DNA of 64,000 nt from Liquorilactobacillus ghanensis DSM 18630 (GCF_001435235.1 NZ_AZGB01000009.1:165728-229727); one strand, 5' to 3'; shown: positions 26,286 to 34,841, counted from the stretch's first letter. Notes: generated from the sequence alone by a model not told the origin. Made by a program: numbers and translations.

Positions 26286-27078
26286 ATTCGTTTTCCTCCT
26301 TTAAACTTTTTTTCTTGGTTGCAACATTTTCATTATTTTCAATTTGAGACGTTGCATCACGATTATAATAAATAAGTGCCATTGCAGCTCCGACCAAAGC
26401 TATCCCTAACATTGGAATCTTTAAATAAGCAGCGGCTACAAAACCAATTATAAAATAGGCAAGAAAACGTTTTGTAGGTAAAAATCTAAGTAAAATTGCT
26501 ATTCCGACTACTGGTAAAATACCACCAGCTGTAGAAAGTCCTGTAGTCAACCATTGAGGTAATGCGTTTACAACTGATTTGACAAATTTACTGCCAACAA
26601 TTAACATGATGAATACTGGAATCGCTCTTGATAATCCCCAAGGGAAAACACCATAAACTATATTATGAGCAACTTTTTTATCATTCCCCTGTTGAATATA
26701 CTTATCAACTCGATGTAAGAAGAAAGTATTAATAAATCTGGCTAAAACATCTAATTGAACCATTAATAATCCTACCGGAACTGCTAGACCAATCGCAAAA
26801 TCAATGCCTTTGTTAGTCATCACAGCATAAGCAGTTCCAATAATTGCACCTGTCATAAAGTCAGGCATACTTGCTCCACCATACGTGCCAACTCCTAAAA
26901 CCATCAACTGTAATGTCGCACCTACAACTAATCCTGTTTTTAAATCACCCATAATTATTCCTGCTACAAATCCAATCAGCAAAGGATAATTACATAGAAT
27001 TCCAACTGTTATTTGGTCAATAATCATCCAGAAAGCAAGCATCGTTAATAATAATATTTGCCACCATGCTATAGTCAT
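26260..27078 (-). CDS. Mannose-class PTS enzyme IIC
   Basis: A 272-residue polytopic membrane component of a mannose/fructose/sorbose-class phosphotransferase system. Family text is clear: DQITVGILCNYPLLIGFVAG near the N-terminus, VVGATLQLMVLGVGTYGGAS (about 52-71), and LLMVQLDVLARFINTFFLHR. The C-terminus ends in an unusually long, charged tail rich in Glu, Asn and Lys (about 240-272). With IID it forms the sugar channel fed by IIAB. It is 16 bases downstream of the IIAB gene. Confidence 0.92.
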   Translation of the reverse strand: MTIAWWQILLLTMLAFWMIIDQITVGILCNYPLLIGFVAGIIMGDLKTGLVVGATLQLMVLGVGTYGGASMPDFMTGAIIGTAYAVMTNKGIDFAIGLAVPVGLLMVQLDVLARFINTFFLHRVDKYIQQGNDKKVAHNIVYGVFPWGLSRAIPVFIMLIVGSKFVKSVVNALPQWLTTGLSTAGGILPVVGIAILLRFLPTKRFLAYFIIGFVAAAYLKIPMLGIALVGAAMALIYYNRDATSQIENNENVATKKKSLKEENEYDNGEYED

Positions 27079-27094
27079 TGAATATTACTTCCTT

Positions 27095-28003
27095 TCATAT
27101 TCTTTTTATTAAATCCTCTCTGCTGTCGGATGGTACCATTTGATGAAAGATTTTAATTCCCCTTGAATTAAAATCGCGAAAAATTTTTTCGTCTTCACTT
27201 GTCAAAGCAACGCTCTTAAAAACCTGCTTTGCTTCAGCTGTCATTGAAAGATTGCCTACATTTATTTCAGAAAAGTTAACTCCAAAATTAATTAAGTTTT
27301 TAAGCATAAGCGGATCCTTAACTAATACTAAAACTCTCTGATCTGCATATAAATTTTTTTTAATTCGTTCAGCTGCTCCCGCAGAAGTCAATATACTCAG
27401 ATGTACTCCTGCAGGTCGAGCAGTTCTTAACGCCAATTTTTGAATATTGTCCTTTACTATTCCGTCATCTACAACCATAATTCTGTCCAGATTTAATTCA
27501 TGAGCCCACATTGTAGCCACTTGTCCATGAATCAAACGAGAATCAATTCTAACGTAAAACTTGCCTTTACTATTTTTATTTGATTCCTTATTTTTATTAG
27601 AAATTATCACTTCCTCAATCGGATCATTTGCATCAATTTCTTTTAAAAAACTTCGATTTTGTTTTAAAGCATCTGTTATTTCAGTTCCTGTTGCTAAAGT
27701 TAAAATCAAACTTAATGAAAGTCCTGCGAAAATTCGCACAAATCGATACTTTTGCTTAAAAATTAAAGCTGCATTCGCCGGAGTACCGTTAAAAATATCA
27801 GTAATTATCATAATGGATTCATCTTTAGGCACTTGCTCACAAATGTCTTGATAAGCTTTTACTACATCTTCAACACCCATCGGATCTTCAAAAGAAACTA
27901 TTTTAAAATCACTTAGTTTCCCCGTAATTAGCTCACAATTATGCAGTGTTGCCGCTGCATAATTACCATGACTTGCAAAATGTACATAAATATCATCTCC
28001 CAT
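27095..28003 (-). CDS. Mannose-class PTS enzyme IIAB fusion
   Basis: A 302-residue cytoplasmic phosphotransfer protein. Residues 1-130 are the IIA domain: SHG with the phosphorylated His12, and TDIFNGTPANAA (about 69-80). A short Lys/Asn linker (about 134-147) joins the IIB domain, which starts VRIDSRLIHGQVATMW with phospho-His159. It passes phosphate from HPr to the sugar entering through IIC/IID. It is the first gene of the PTS operon and is divergent from an alpha-L-fucosidase gene. In the known Lacticaseibacillus alf locus, a mannose-class PTS and a GH29 fucosidase use fucosyl-alpha-1,3-GlcNAc; this locus resembles it. Confidence 0.92.
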   Translation of the reverse strand: MGDDIYVHFASHGNYAAATLHNCELITGKLSDFKIVSFEDPMGVEDVVKAYQDICEQVPKDESIMIITDIFNGTPANAALIFKQKYRFVRIFAGLSLSLILTLATGTEITDALKQNRSFLKEIDANDPIEEVIISNKNKESNKNSKGKFYVRIDSRLIHGQVATMWAHELNLDRIMVVDDGIVKDNIQKLALRTARPAGVHLSILTSAGAAERIKKNLYADQRVLVLVKDPLMLKNLINFGVNFSEINVGNLSMTAEAKQVFKSVALTSEDEKIFRDFNSRGIKIFHQMVPSDSREDLIKRI

Positions 28004-28009
28004 TTTTAT

Positions 28010-28022
28010 ACTTAACGTGTTA
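28010..28022. promoter_or_regulatory. Operator copy 1 (GntR site), PTS side
   Basis: CTTAACGTGTTAA, a palindrome of TTAAC and GTTAA around GT, lies just downstream of the predicted PTS promoter (about +10). An identical copy is at 28193. It is probably bound by the GntR regulator at 29488. Confidence 0.65.
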
Positions 28023-28038
28023 ACCTTAGGGACAACTA

Positions 28039-28067
28039 AATATTAGCATTCAATTATTGTAAAATCA
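28039..28067 (-). promoter_or_regulatory. Predicted PTS operon promoter
   Basis: On the minus strand TTGATT (28062-28067) and TAATAT (28039-28044) are 17 bases apart, about 36 bases from the IIAB start codon and directly upstream of operator copy 1. Confidence 0.6.
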
Positions 28068-28192
28068 ATAAATATATAAAACAAAATAAGCACGATAGAT
28101 TCCTTTAATACCAGCATTAATCCAAAAAAGATTGTTTAACAAAATCTGAAAATCAATATACTAATTTAATGATTAATAATAGCAATTTAAAA

Positions 28193-28211
28193 CTTAACGT
28201 GTTAATATAAT
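28193..28211 (+). promoter_or_regulatory. Operator copy 2 with fucosidase -10 box
   Basis: CTTAACGTGTTAA (28193-28205), identical to copy 1, abuts the -10 box TATAAT at 28206-28211. Binding here would block polymerase at the fucosidase-gntR promoter. A good -35 box is not seen. Confidence 0.65.
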
Positions 28212-28236
28212 AAAAGAAAATTAGGAAGTGAAATAA

Positions 28237-29463
28237 ATGACTTTACAAAGAATTACAGACTATGAAAATCTTGGTATTGGACTATTTATTCATTGGGGAC
28301 TTTATTCTCAACTTGGTATGGGTGAATGGACTGAATTATTGCACAAAAGAGATAAAAAATCCTACGAAAAATTAAAAGAGTCCTTTACTGCTGAGGAATT
28401 CAATCCTAAAGAAATTGTTAATACTGCTAAAAAGCTTGGTGCTAAATACATTGTTTTAACAACAAAACATCATGAAGGATTTTATTTATATGACACAAAA
28501 GGATTAAGTAACTTTGATGCATTGCACTCACCTGCCAAGAGAGACTTAATTCGCGAATTCATTGAAGCATGCAATGATGCAAAGATAAAACCATTTCTTT
28601 ATGTAGCAACCTATGATTGGCACTCTGAATTATATGAAAAAGATTTTAATAAGTATCTGGATTACCTTCAAAGTTCAGTCGAAATTCTATGTAAAAATTA
28701 TGGAAAAATTGGTGGGTTTTGGTTTGATGGTAACTGGAATAAAAAAGAAGCTGATTGGCATTTAAATGACCTCTACGGCATGATTCGACACTATCAACCT
28801 AATGCTATAATTATTAATAATACTGGGCTTAAAAATCGTGGTAAAGTAAGTAATCCAGAAATCGATGCTGTTACTTATGAGCGCGGTTTTCCCCCAAAAA
28901 TTAATCATAGTGGGCAAAAAAAATATGTTGCCGGGGAAATGTCTTTAACACTTAATAAACATTGGGGAATAGCACTCAATGATTTAGATTACAAGGCTCC
29001 GCGAGAGATCATAGAAAGTATTGCACATGCTAGACAGGTTGGAGCAAATATTCTCATTAATGTTGGCCTAACAGGAACTGGTAAAATACCAGCACTATGC
29101 GAAAATTATTTAATTTTAATTGGTAAGTGGACGTCAATGGTTGGTAATGTGTTATATTATGGTAAGATTGTTGATGTAAAGGCAAGACACCCTAAAGATT
29201 TCGCACTCAAAATGAATGACAGTCTTTATCTGTTTATTTTTGATCTTCAAATTCGAGGAAATGAAAATGTTGTTTTAGGTGGTGAAAAATCCAGCACACG
29301 AATTTTCGATAATATAAATAAGAAAATCAATAAAATAACCTGGCTGGATAATAATGAAACCTTAAAGTTTTCTCAAAACATTTCACATCAAACATTAGCT
29401 GTAGATGCCTCTGGGTTTGATTATGGAACAAATTGGGTCGTTAGAGTTGCCAAACTAACTTAA
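28237..29463 (+). CDS. GH29 alpha-L-fucosidase
   Basis: A 408-residue glycoside hydrolase family 29 enzyme that releases L-fucose with retention. The N-terminal GLFIHWGLYSQLGMGEW (about 15-31), TTKHHEGFYLY (about 75-85) and GGFWFDGNW with nucleophile Asp164 are typical. The C-terminal part is a short beta-sandwich. There is no signal peptide, so it acts in the cytoplasm on sugars imported, presumably by the divergent mannose-class PTS. GGAAGTG precedes the ATG. It is the first gene of a two-gene unit with gntR, controlled through the paired TTAAC palindromes. Confidence 0.9.
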   Translation: MTLQRITDYENLGIGLFIHWGLYSQLGMGEWTELLHKRDKKSYEKLKESFTAEEFNPKEIVNTAKKLGAKYIVLTTKHHEGFYLYDTKGLSNFDALHSPAKRDLIREFIEACNDAKIKPFLYVATYDWHSELYEKDFNKYLDYLQSSVEILCKNYGKIGGFWFDGNWNKKEADWHLNDLYGMIRHYQPNAIIINNTGLKNRGKVSNPEIDAVTYERGFPPKINHSGQKKYVAGEMSLTLNKHWGIALNDLDYKAPREIIESIAHARQVGANILINVGLTGTGKIPALCENYLILIGKWTSMVGNVLYYGKIVDVKARHPKDFALKMNDSLYLFIFDLQIRGNENVVLGGEKSSTRIFDNINKKINKITWLDNNETLKFSQNISHQTLAVDASGFDYGTNWVVRVAKLT

Positions 29464-29487
29464 ATTTTTATTAGGTGAGGAAACTAA

Positions 29488-30225
29488 ATGTTGGTGGCAA
29501 AATATAAAGAAATTTCTGAAATTTTAGTTGAAGAATTAAAAAAAGGTCAATTAAGACCAGGTGATCGTTTTTATAGTGAAGCTGAATTAAAAAAAAGATT
29601 TAACGTCAGCTCAACAACAGCAGTGAAAGTATTAAATTACCTCGAAAGTAAAAACATAGTAACTAGAGTCCAAGGGAAAGGAACTTTTGTTGCTAAAGAA
29701 AGTCATAAAAACATTGTCTTACTAACCGATTTAAATTTAGCAAATGGGAAACCGGAAAATGTCAAAGTACTATCTGTAAAAATTGATAATAATTCAAAAA
29801 TTAAAAAAATTATGTCACTAAAAGCTGATGATAACTACGTTAAAATTAGAAGATTACGTTTTTTTAGTGAAAAAGTAGTGCAGTACTCAATTAGTTTTAT
29901 TAATCAAAACTTTATTGATTTAAGCTTAATAAACAAATTGGAAGCTTTTACTTCAATATATCAAAGAATACGAAACGATAGCGGCATTGACCCTTATTTG
30001 TTAATTTATTCGCAAAAAACGGTTGGAAAAATTGTTGAAGACGAGGATATCTTAAAATACTTTCCAGATCAAAAATCACCTTCTACTTTCATTAAACAAG
30101 AACGATCGACCTATCTTCCTTTTGCCCAATCTGCACTTTTAGAATATACAATTAGTTATAAGCTACCTGAATTTTGGGGAATCCAAGTTGATGCATCAAC
30201 ACTTTCTAATAATACTAAACTTTAG
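29488..30225 (+). CDS. GntR/HutC-subfamily repressor with UTRA domain
   Basis: A 245-residue regulator. The winged helix covers about residues 5-75, with LRPGDRFYSEAELKKRFNVS and TRVQGKGTFVAK. A UTRA effector domain covers about 90-240, beginning VKVLSVKIDNN. AGGTGAGG lies upstream of the ATG and the gene follows the fucosidase by 24 bases. Regulators of this type are usually repressors released by a sugar phosphate. The two identical palindromes in the divergent promoter region are its likely targets, so it would control the PTS, the fucosidase and itself. Confidence 0.88.
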   Translation: MLVAKYKEISEILVEELKKGQLRPGDRFYSEAELKKRFNVSSTTAVKVLNYLESKNIVTRVQGKGTFVAKESHKNIVLLTDLNLANGKPENVKVLSVKIDNNSKIKKIMSLKADDNYVKIRRLRFFSEKVVQYSISFINQNFIDLSLINKLEAFTSIYQRIRNDSGIDPYLLIYSQKTVGKIVEDEDILKYFPDQKSPSTFIKQERSTYLPFAQSALLEYTISYKLPEFWGIQVDASTLSNNTKL

Positions 30226-30244
30226 ATCTACAAATATTTATTAT

Positions 30245-30292
30245 AAAAAACGGTCGTGATTAATCGAAATAATGACTAATTCCGGCCGTTTT
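30245..30292 (+). terminator. Terminator of the fucosidase-gntR unit
   Basis: AAAACGGTCG pairs with CGGCCGTTTT (one G-T pair), with a second partial stem inside, ending in TTTTAATTT on the plus strand. Confidence 0.75.
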
Positions 30293-30293
30293 A

Positions 30294-30376
30294 ATTTGCA
30301 TTTCTCTAAAGTTAAATATGACCCACTGAGGGTACTATGAAAACTGCATTTACATTCTTTTAAAGTTAGATACGAT
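30294..30376 (-). CRISPR. Two decayed type I-B-like CRISPR repeats (trailer end)
   Basis: Two 29-base units at 30294-30322 and 30348-30376 share the pattern ATTTxCATT-(T/C)-(C/T)TxTAAAGTTAxATAxGA. They are diverged copies of the better kept unit at 31154-31183. Read on the minus strand they end in GxAATG(T/C)AAAT, as type I-B repeats do. The 25 bases between them are shorter than a normal spacer. They lie downstream of the cas2 remnant, in the expected orientation. Confidence 0.55.
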
Positions 30377-30437
30377 TCATTCTTAATAAATAAAAACAAT
30401 TACCAGCTACTTAATAGTATAATAGAACTTATTTAAT

Positions 30438-30959
30438 CTACCGAGACGTAATTAGTTTCTTACTAAATATCTCCTTAGAATCCCCGTTAGCTAATATCTC
30501 TTCCACGGAAATGCTTTTAACCTTTGCGGTAATACTGTTACCTCTTTTATTTAACTCCTTTGCTAGGGAAAAAGCTCTTTCTCGCTGTAATCCTTGCGCA
30601 ACAGTAATATGTGGGATATATTTTTTACTTTTCAGTTCATACGAAGAAAATAGCTCATTATCATAAAGTCTTCGGTGAAGTTCCCTTATATCACGCTCAT
30701 TTTTCCCAATTTCTAACCAAACATACCCATTTTTATAATCACCAGATACTCTAGAAATATCAATCGAAAACGATGACATATTCTGACTAGTTTTACAAAG
30801 CACATCAAATATTAAGCTATTCTGTAAAGTACTTTTAAATGGAAAAACTAAAGAAATATGCGGTCTTATGTGCATATATAGCGAATCATACTTTTGTCGA
30901 ATTTCCTGCACTAGCTTTATATTATCAAATTCAGGAAATATTAGAATTGAACGCTCCAA
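30438..30959 (-). CDS. 2H phosphoesterase (2'-5' RNA ligase/LigT superfamily)
   Basis: A 173-residue cytoplasmic protein with the two H-x-(S/T) motifs that define 2H phosphoesterases: RPHISLVFPF (about 33-42) and IPHITVAQGL (about 116-125). The family handles cyclic phosphodiester bonds in RNA or nucleotides. The start is a TTG (30957-30959), with GAGGTGAGG just upstream and no better ATG. It overlaps no gene but directly follows the stop of a truncated frame. It lies between relic CRISPR repeats, so its relation to the old array (later insertion or accessory gene) is open. Confidence 0.8.
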   Translation of the reverse strand: MERSILIFPEFDNIKLVQEIRQKYDSLYMHIRPHISLVFPFKSTLQNSLIFDVLCKTSQNMSSFSIDISRVSGDYKNGYVWLEIGKNERDIRELHRRLYDNELFSSYELKSKKYIPHITVAQGLQRERAFSLAKELNKRGNSITAKVKSISVEEILANGDSKEIFSKKLITSR

Positions 30960-31181
30960 CTACCTCACCTCTGTATAATAATTAATTAGTTCCGAAGGAT
31001 TTATTAACAATGGTACCTTCACACTTGACTTACACCTTTCAGAAATACTAATAATACTATTGACTAAATAAAATGAACTAACATTCAAAAAAATAATCTT
31101 TGGTGTTTTGTCAATAACTTTCTTCTCCTCTACATCAATATCTGCAGAACTTGATTTACATTCCTCTAAAGTTAAATATGA
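30960..31181 (-). pseudogene. Start-less open frame ahead of the 2H gene
   Basis: A minus-strand frame stays open for 73 codons with ordinary residue composition and ends in TAG directly joined to the TTG start of the 2H phosphoesterase gene. It contains no ATG and no ribosome site, and its upstream end lies inside a relic CRISPR repeat. The text (for example TPKIIFLNVSSFYLVN and VPLLINPSELINYY) matches no family I recognise. It is probably the tail of a gene cut when the region collapsed. Confidence 0.3.
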
Positions 31182-31183
31182 TC
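31154..31183 (-). CRISPR. Best-kept relic CRISPR repeat (leader side)
   Basis: A 30-base unit whose minus-strand end reads TTTAGAGGAATGTAAAT, the style of type I-B repeats. It is preceded on the minus strand by about 115 bases of leader-like sequence after the cas2 remnant, and is more regular than the two units at 30294-30376, as expected for the leader end. No second unit follows at normal spacing, so the array is not functional. Confidence 0.6.
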
Positions 31184-31297
31184 AGCATCCCTTGAAAATA
31201 GCATAAGATCAGTACTTCTTGCCACGCTTTCTGTCTATCACATTTTTTCGTCTCCACATTTATATAGTACTTTTTTCTATATCTACTTTCAAAACTG

Positions 31298-31558
31298 TCA
31301 ACATAGGGTTTTTAACATCTGTCGCGGTAATAATGCACTATGACAGGTCGACAGACCTATTATCTTAAAAAAATTAGAAGTAGCTGCTGATGTATCCATT
31401 CCAATGAATTGTTTTGTCAACCAATTTTTATTTCTGTTTTTAAAGATAATTACAGAGTCTTTATCATCTCTAATCCAGTTATTGAATTCTACTGTTAATT
31501 TTTGGAGTTGAGATTTTGTCAATTCACCCTCAAAAACTGAAGGCATTATTTTGCTCAC
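31298..31558 (-). pseudogene. cas2: cas2 remnant (C-terminal part, type I-B style)
   Basis: This frame keeps the second half of a Cas2 integrase subunit. PSVFEGELTKSQLQKL, NNWIRDDKDSVIIF, NRNKNWLTKQFIG and a final SNFF match the family order VFEGEL / DSVI-F / RN-WL-KEF-G / TSNF. The N-terminal strand with the catalytic-type aspartate is absent, and about 20 unrelated codons follow SNFF before a stop. It begins with GTG overlapping the stop of the cas6 remnant. The rest of the operon is gone. It cannot support spacer acquisition. Confidence 0.75.
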
Positions 31559-31761
31559 CCAAAATTACAGTACTGCGCGAAAATTTTGCCTGCGGGAAAT
31601 AGACTGATAGTGTTTTTCTTATATAGCTGATTAAAGATGTCTGCGTCAACAGGTGATAAGCCAGATTTAAGTAGATATAAAAACGCAGCATGATAATCTA
31701 TGTTTAATTTTACAGGGTCATGTTGTTGTGAAATAAACTTCAATCGAATAGAAAATTTCAT
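31555..31761 (-). pseudogene. cas6: cas6 remnant (N-terminal part)
   Basis: A 68-codon frame with a good AAGGAGG site upstream. The N-terminus MKFSIRLKFI, then VKLNIDYHAAFLYLLKSG and DADIFNQLY, matches the first ferredoxin-fold strand and helix of Cas6 (pattern: MR-K-LKL...LPINY...L-SAIY-LL). After about residue 55 the text is unrelated. Type I-B operons run cas6-cas8-cas7-cas5-cas3-cas4-cas1-cas2; here the two outer ends are joined, as left by one large deletion. The match is by pattern memory and needs a profile search. Confidence 0.6.
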
Positions 31762-31898
31762 AACTTTAATATCGCCTCCTTAATATAAATTTATTATATA
31801 ATCATGTTTTAATTTTATCATAAAATATCCTCGCTAAGTATTACCTTAAAGTGAAAAAATTATTTAAAACATTGTCTTTCGAATTCTAATTAGGCACA

Positions 31899-31937
31899 AA
31901 AATAGCCCTGATTTGCTAAAATCATCAGAGCTATTTT
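31899..31937 (-). terminator. Terminator of the membrane GH3 gene
   Basis: AAAATAGC-CTGAT pairs with ATCA-CAG-GCTATTTT across a short loop, followed on the minus strand by TTTTTGTG. It lies 7 bases past the GH3 stop codon. Confidence 0.85.
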
Positions 31938-31943
31938 CAATAA

Positions 31944-34841
31944 TTATCTATTGAATTTTCTTCGATATAGTACAACTACCAAGCATTGTAAAGCAACTAA
32001 CACTATAGCTACAATAATATCGTATTTGATTAATGTTTTTTGCCACGGTAATTTCAAACTATCACCTTTTTGATAATTTTTATATGCGCTACTATTAACC
32101 ACTGTATACAAAATATTATGCGAAGCATTTCTCATAGCCTTAACAGTACCTGATTTTTTAGTATTCACAATTGCTGATCCACTTTCACCAGTGGTTGAGA
32201 GCATGAGATCATTGCCGTTTTTAATTGCATTATTACCACTCATATACCCATATCCACCAAAATAATCAGTTTCAACCATCCCATGAAATCCCCATTCTCC
32301 ACGAAGTACTTTTTGCAACAATACATCATTTGCGCCACTCCATTTATCTCCAATATAATTAAATGATGACATTGCTGCTGATGCTTTTCCATCTTTAACC
32401 GCAATTTCAAATGGTTTTAGATAGATTTCACGAATTGCTTGTTCAGAAGACCATGTTAACAATTTATTAAGACGATTTGTTTCTTGATCATTCATTGCAA
32501 AATGTTTCATATATGCATAAACACCATAATGTTTTGCTCCAAGAATTTCATTAGCGGCCATATCACCAGACAAGGTACTGTCTTCAGAATAGTACTCAAA
32601 GTTCCTTCCTGCTAAAGCATTACGATGAATATTCATTGCTGGACCATACCAACCTGAAACTCCTAGTTCATTCCCCTGTTTCCCCATTACCTTGCCACGA
32701 CTATTTGCAAGTTTCGTATTCCACGTAGCTGCAATCATTGTCGCTACCGGGAATGTCGTTGCTTTAATAGGGATAATAAAACTGGTAAAACCAGAAGGTC
32801 CATCAAAATCATAGGTATGAGCCTTTTTAATCGATCCAATAGAAACTGTTTGATACCCTCCATAAGTTATTAATCTATTCATGTCTTTAATAGATAATTG
32901 ATCTAACAGTTTATCCCAATTCTTGTCATTATAACTTTTTCCTCGAAGATCTGCTAATTCAAGAGAACCTTTTTTACCTGTAACAGGCATCTTTTCATTA
33001 GTACCATTGTCTTTCGCAGTAGATAAAGCAACCAAATTTGATTTTTGTTTGTTAGTTAACTTTTCTGTTTTAGGTGCAGCTGTAGCTTGTTTATAATTAG
33101 CAAAATTATCTTTGCGGCTTAAATAATTAACATCACCACTAGCATCCGCAAATTTATTTGTTGCTACTTTTTTATCAGAAGATCTTTTATTATTCTTATT
33201 ATACACAACAGTTTGCGCCACATTATAATCTTTTGAGTCTAATACTTTATGTGAATTTTCCTTGATTTGAATTTGATAATCACCTTGATCTAAAACATAA
33301 GCGCCACCATTTTTTTCACTATATGATGACATATCAGAGCGTTTAAGCTTAAAATTCAAAGTTTGACTAGCACCCGGCTGTAATTTTTTAGTCTTCTTGA
33401 AACTCAATAAATTAGTCGCTGCCTTTTCGGTATCATTATTATTATATGGAGCTGTATAGTAAGCTTGAACTACATCTTTACCCGCAGTTTTCCCAGTGTT
33501 TTTAACCGTTACGGTAAATTTTATACTTCCATCCATTGATTGTTTTAAATTACTCATCTTCTGTGTAAAAGTAGTGTAACTCATACCATAGCCAAATGGA
33601 TACTGCACAGCCTGTTCATATCCTTTTTCGTTACCTTTATAATACGTTTCATAAAATTTATACCCTACATAAATATTCTCAGAGTAATTTACAAAACTAT
33701 ACTTTCCGTTTGAATACTTAAAGTCTCCAAAATTATTAAAAGATGGTGAATTTTTTATATTATATGCATAAGTATCAACGGTACGTCCTGACGGATTAAC
33801 TTTTCCTCGCAAAACTTGACCCAGAGCTGAAAAACCTTTTTCCCCCGGTCCTGCCATCCACAAGGCACTTTTTATATGATCATACTTATTCAGCCAGCCA
33901 AGTTCCATTGGATTTGCAGAATTAACTAAAACAATTACATTCTTAAAATTTGAATTAACCATTTTTAACATATCACGCTCTGATTTGGTTAATTGTAGGT
34001 ATGTATCACCTTTTTTAAAATCCCCCTTATTTCCCTTGTACGTAACTCCTTTAGCCTTAACGTCTTTAGGTAAATCTGCTCCTTCTCCCCCTGGGCGTGC
34101 GATTACAACTAAAGCGGTATTTGAAAATGCCTTTGAATTGGCTATTAGTTTTTTAGAATATTGACTACGCGCAGGTTCTGGCAGTGTCCAGTCTTGAGCC
34201 ATCATTGAAAGTGTTGGTCGCTTAGTCCTATACTTGGTATAGAATTTGTTTAAAGAATTATTAGTTTTAAACCCCGATGATTTCAAGCCTTGATAAATAT
34301 TAACTGAATTAGCAGAAGCTGAACCCCCAGATCCAGTGCCACCATAAATTGGATTAGTAGATGCCCATCCAAAAACATTAATATTTTTTTGGCTTTTAAG
34401 TGGCAAGTAATTATTTGTGTTTTTTAATAAAACAGTTCCTTCTTCACTAATATCTTGTGCAACATTATCACCTTGCTTAAGAGTTGCTTCACTTACTGAC
34501 CCCATCCTTGCGTAATTCAAATTAATTAAGCTTGATAGCGGTTCCAAAAGAACGATATTTAAAGTTAAAACTATCGCCACTAAAAGAATAATACCAGATT
34601 CCCATTTTAACCAAAATTTAAATTGGGGATCGCGCTTTCTAAATACAATCAACAAAATTATAATTACTACTAATAGTAGTAATATGGGAATAAGATACTT
34701 AGCAACTTTATTCACGGTCACCATAATATCTGCCATTGTAACTACTCCGCCAGAAAGTAATCCGTGTAAATACCAACCTCCACCACCAATTATCACTATT
34801 GCTATAATAAGAGAAATAATAAGACCACGATGTTTTTTCAT
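31944..34841 (-). CDS. Membrane-anchored GH3 glycosidase with swapped domain order
   Basis: A 965-residue GH3 protein. Three hydrophobic segments lie at about residues 8-28, 47-68 and 81-102, and one at the C-terminus (about 940-960, VAIVLVALQCLVVVL). The domain order is reversed from usual: the alpha/beta sandwich comes first (GTVLLKNTNNYLPL, GGEGADLP, GRTVDTYAY), then a fibronectin III-like part, and the TIM barrel last (FDGPSGF, GRNFEYYSEDS, MKHFAMNDQETNR, VETDYFGG with nucleophile Asp859). The catalytic parts probably face outside. Likely activity is exo-beta-glucosidase or similar. It is the last gene of a GH3-GtrA-GT2-GH3 cluster. Confidence 0.85.
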   Translation of the reverse strand: MKKHRGLIISLIIAIVIIGGGGWYLHGLLSGGVVTMADIMVTVNKVAKYLIPILLLLVVIIILLIVFRKRDPQFKFWLKWESGIILLVAIVLTLNIVLLEPLSSLINLNYARMGSVSEATLKQGDNVAQDISEEGTVLLKNTNNYLPLKSQKNINVFGWASTNPIYGGTGSGGSASANSVNIYQGLKSSGFKTNNSLNKFYTKYRTKRPTLSMMAQDWTLPEPARSQYSKKLIANSKAFSNTALVVIARPGGEGADLPKDVKAKGVTYKGNKGDFKKGDTYLQLTKSERDMLKMVNSNFKNVIVLVNSANPMELGWLNKYDHIKSALWMAGPGEKGFSALGQVLRGKVNPSGRTVDTYAYNIKNSPSFNNFGDFKYSNGKYSFVNYSENIYVGYKFYETYYKGNEKGYEQAVQYPFGYGMSYTTFTQKMSNLKQSMDGSIKFTVTVKNTGKTAGKDVVQAYYTAPYNNNDTEKAATNLLSFKKTKKLQPGASQTLNFKLKRSDMSSYSEKNGGAYVLDQGDYQIQIKENSHKVLDSKDYNVAQTVVYNKNNKRSSDKKVATNKFADASGDVNYLSRKDNFANYKQATAAPKTEKLTNKQKSNLVALSTAKDNGTNEKMPVTGKKGSLELADLRGKSYNDKNWDKLLDQLSIKDMNRLITYGGYQTVSIGSIKKAHTYDFDGPSGFTSFIIPIKATTFPVATMIAATWNTKLANSRGKVMGKQGNELGVSGWYGPAMNIHRNALAGRNFEYYSEDSTLSGDMAANEILGAKHYGVYAYMKHFAMNDQETNRLNKLLTWSSEQAIREIYLKPFEIAVKDGKASAAMSSFNYIGDKWSGANDVLLQKVLRGEWGFHGMVETDYFGGYGYMSGNNAIKNGNDLMLSTTGESGSAIVNTKKSGTVKAMRNASHNILYTVVNSSAYKNYQKGDSLKLPWQKTLIKYDIIVAIVLVALQCLVVVLYRRKFNR

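Noticed and set aside
30294-31183. The ATTTxCATTxCTCTAAAGTTA units as insertion-sequence ends
   Set aside because: They are direct rather than inverted, are not next to a transposase, and match type I-B CRISPR repeat style beside cas remnants.
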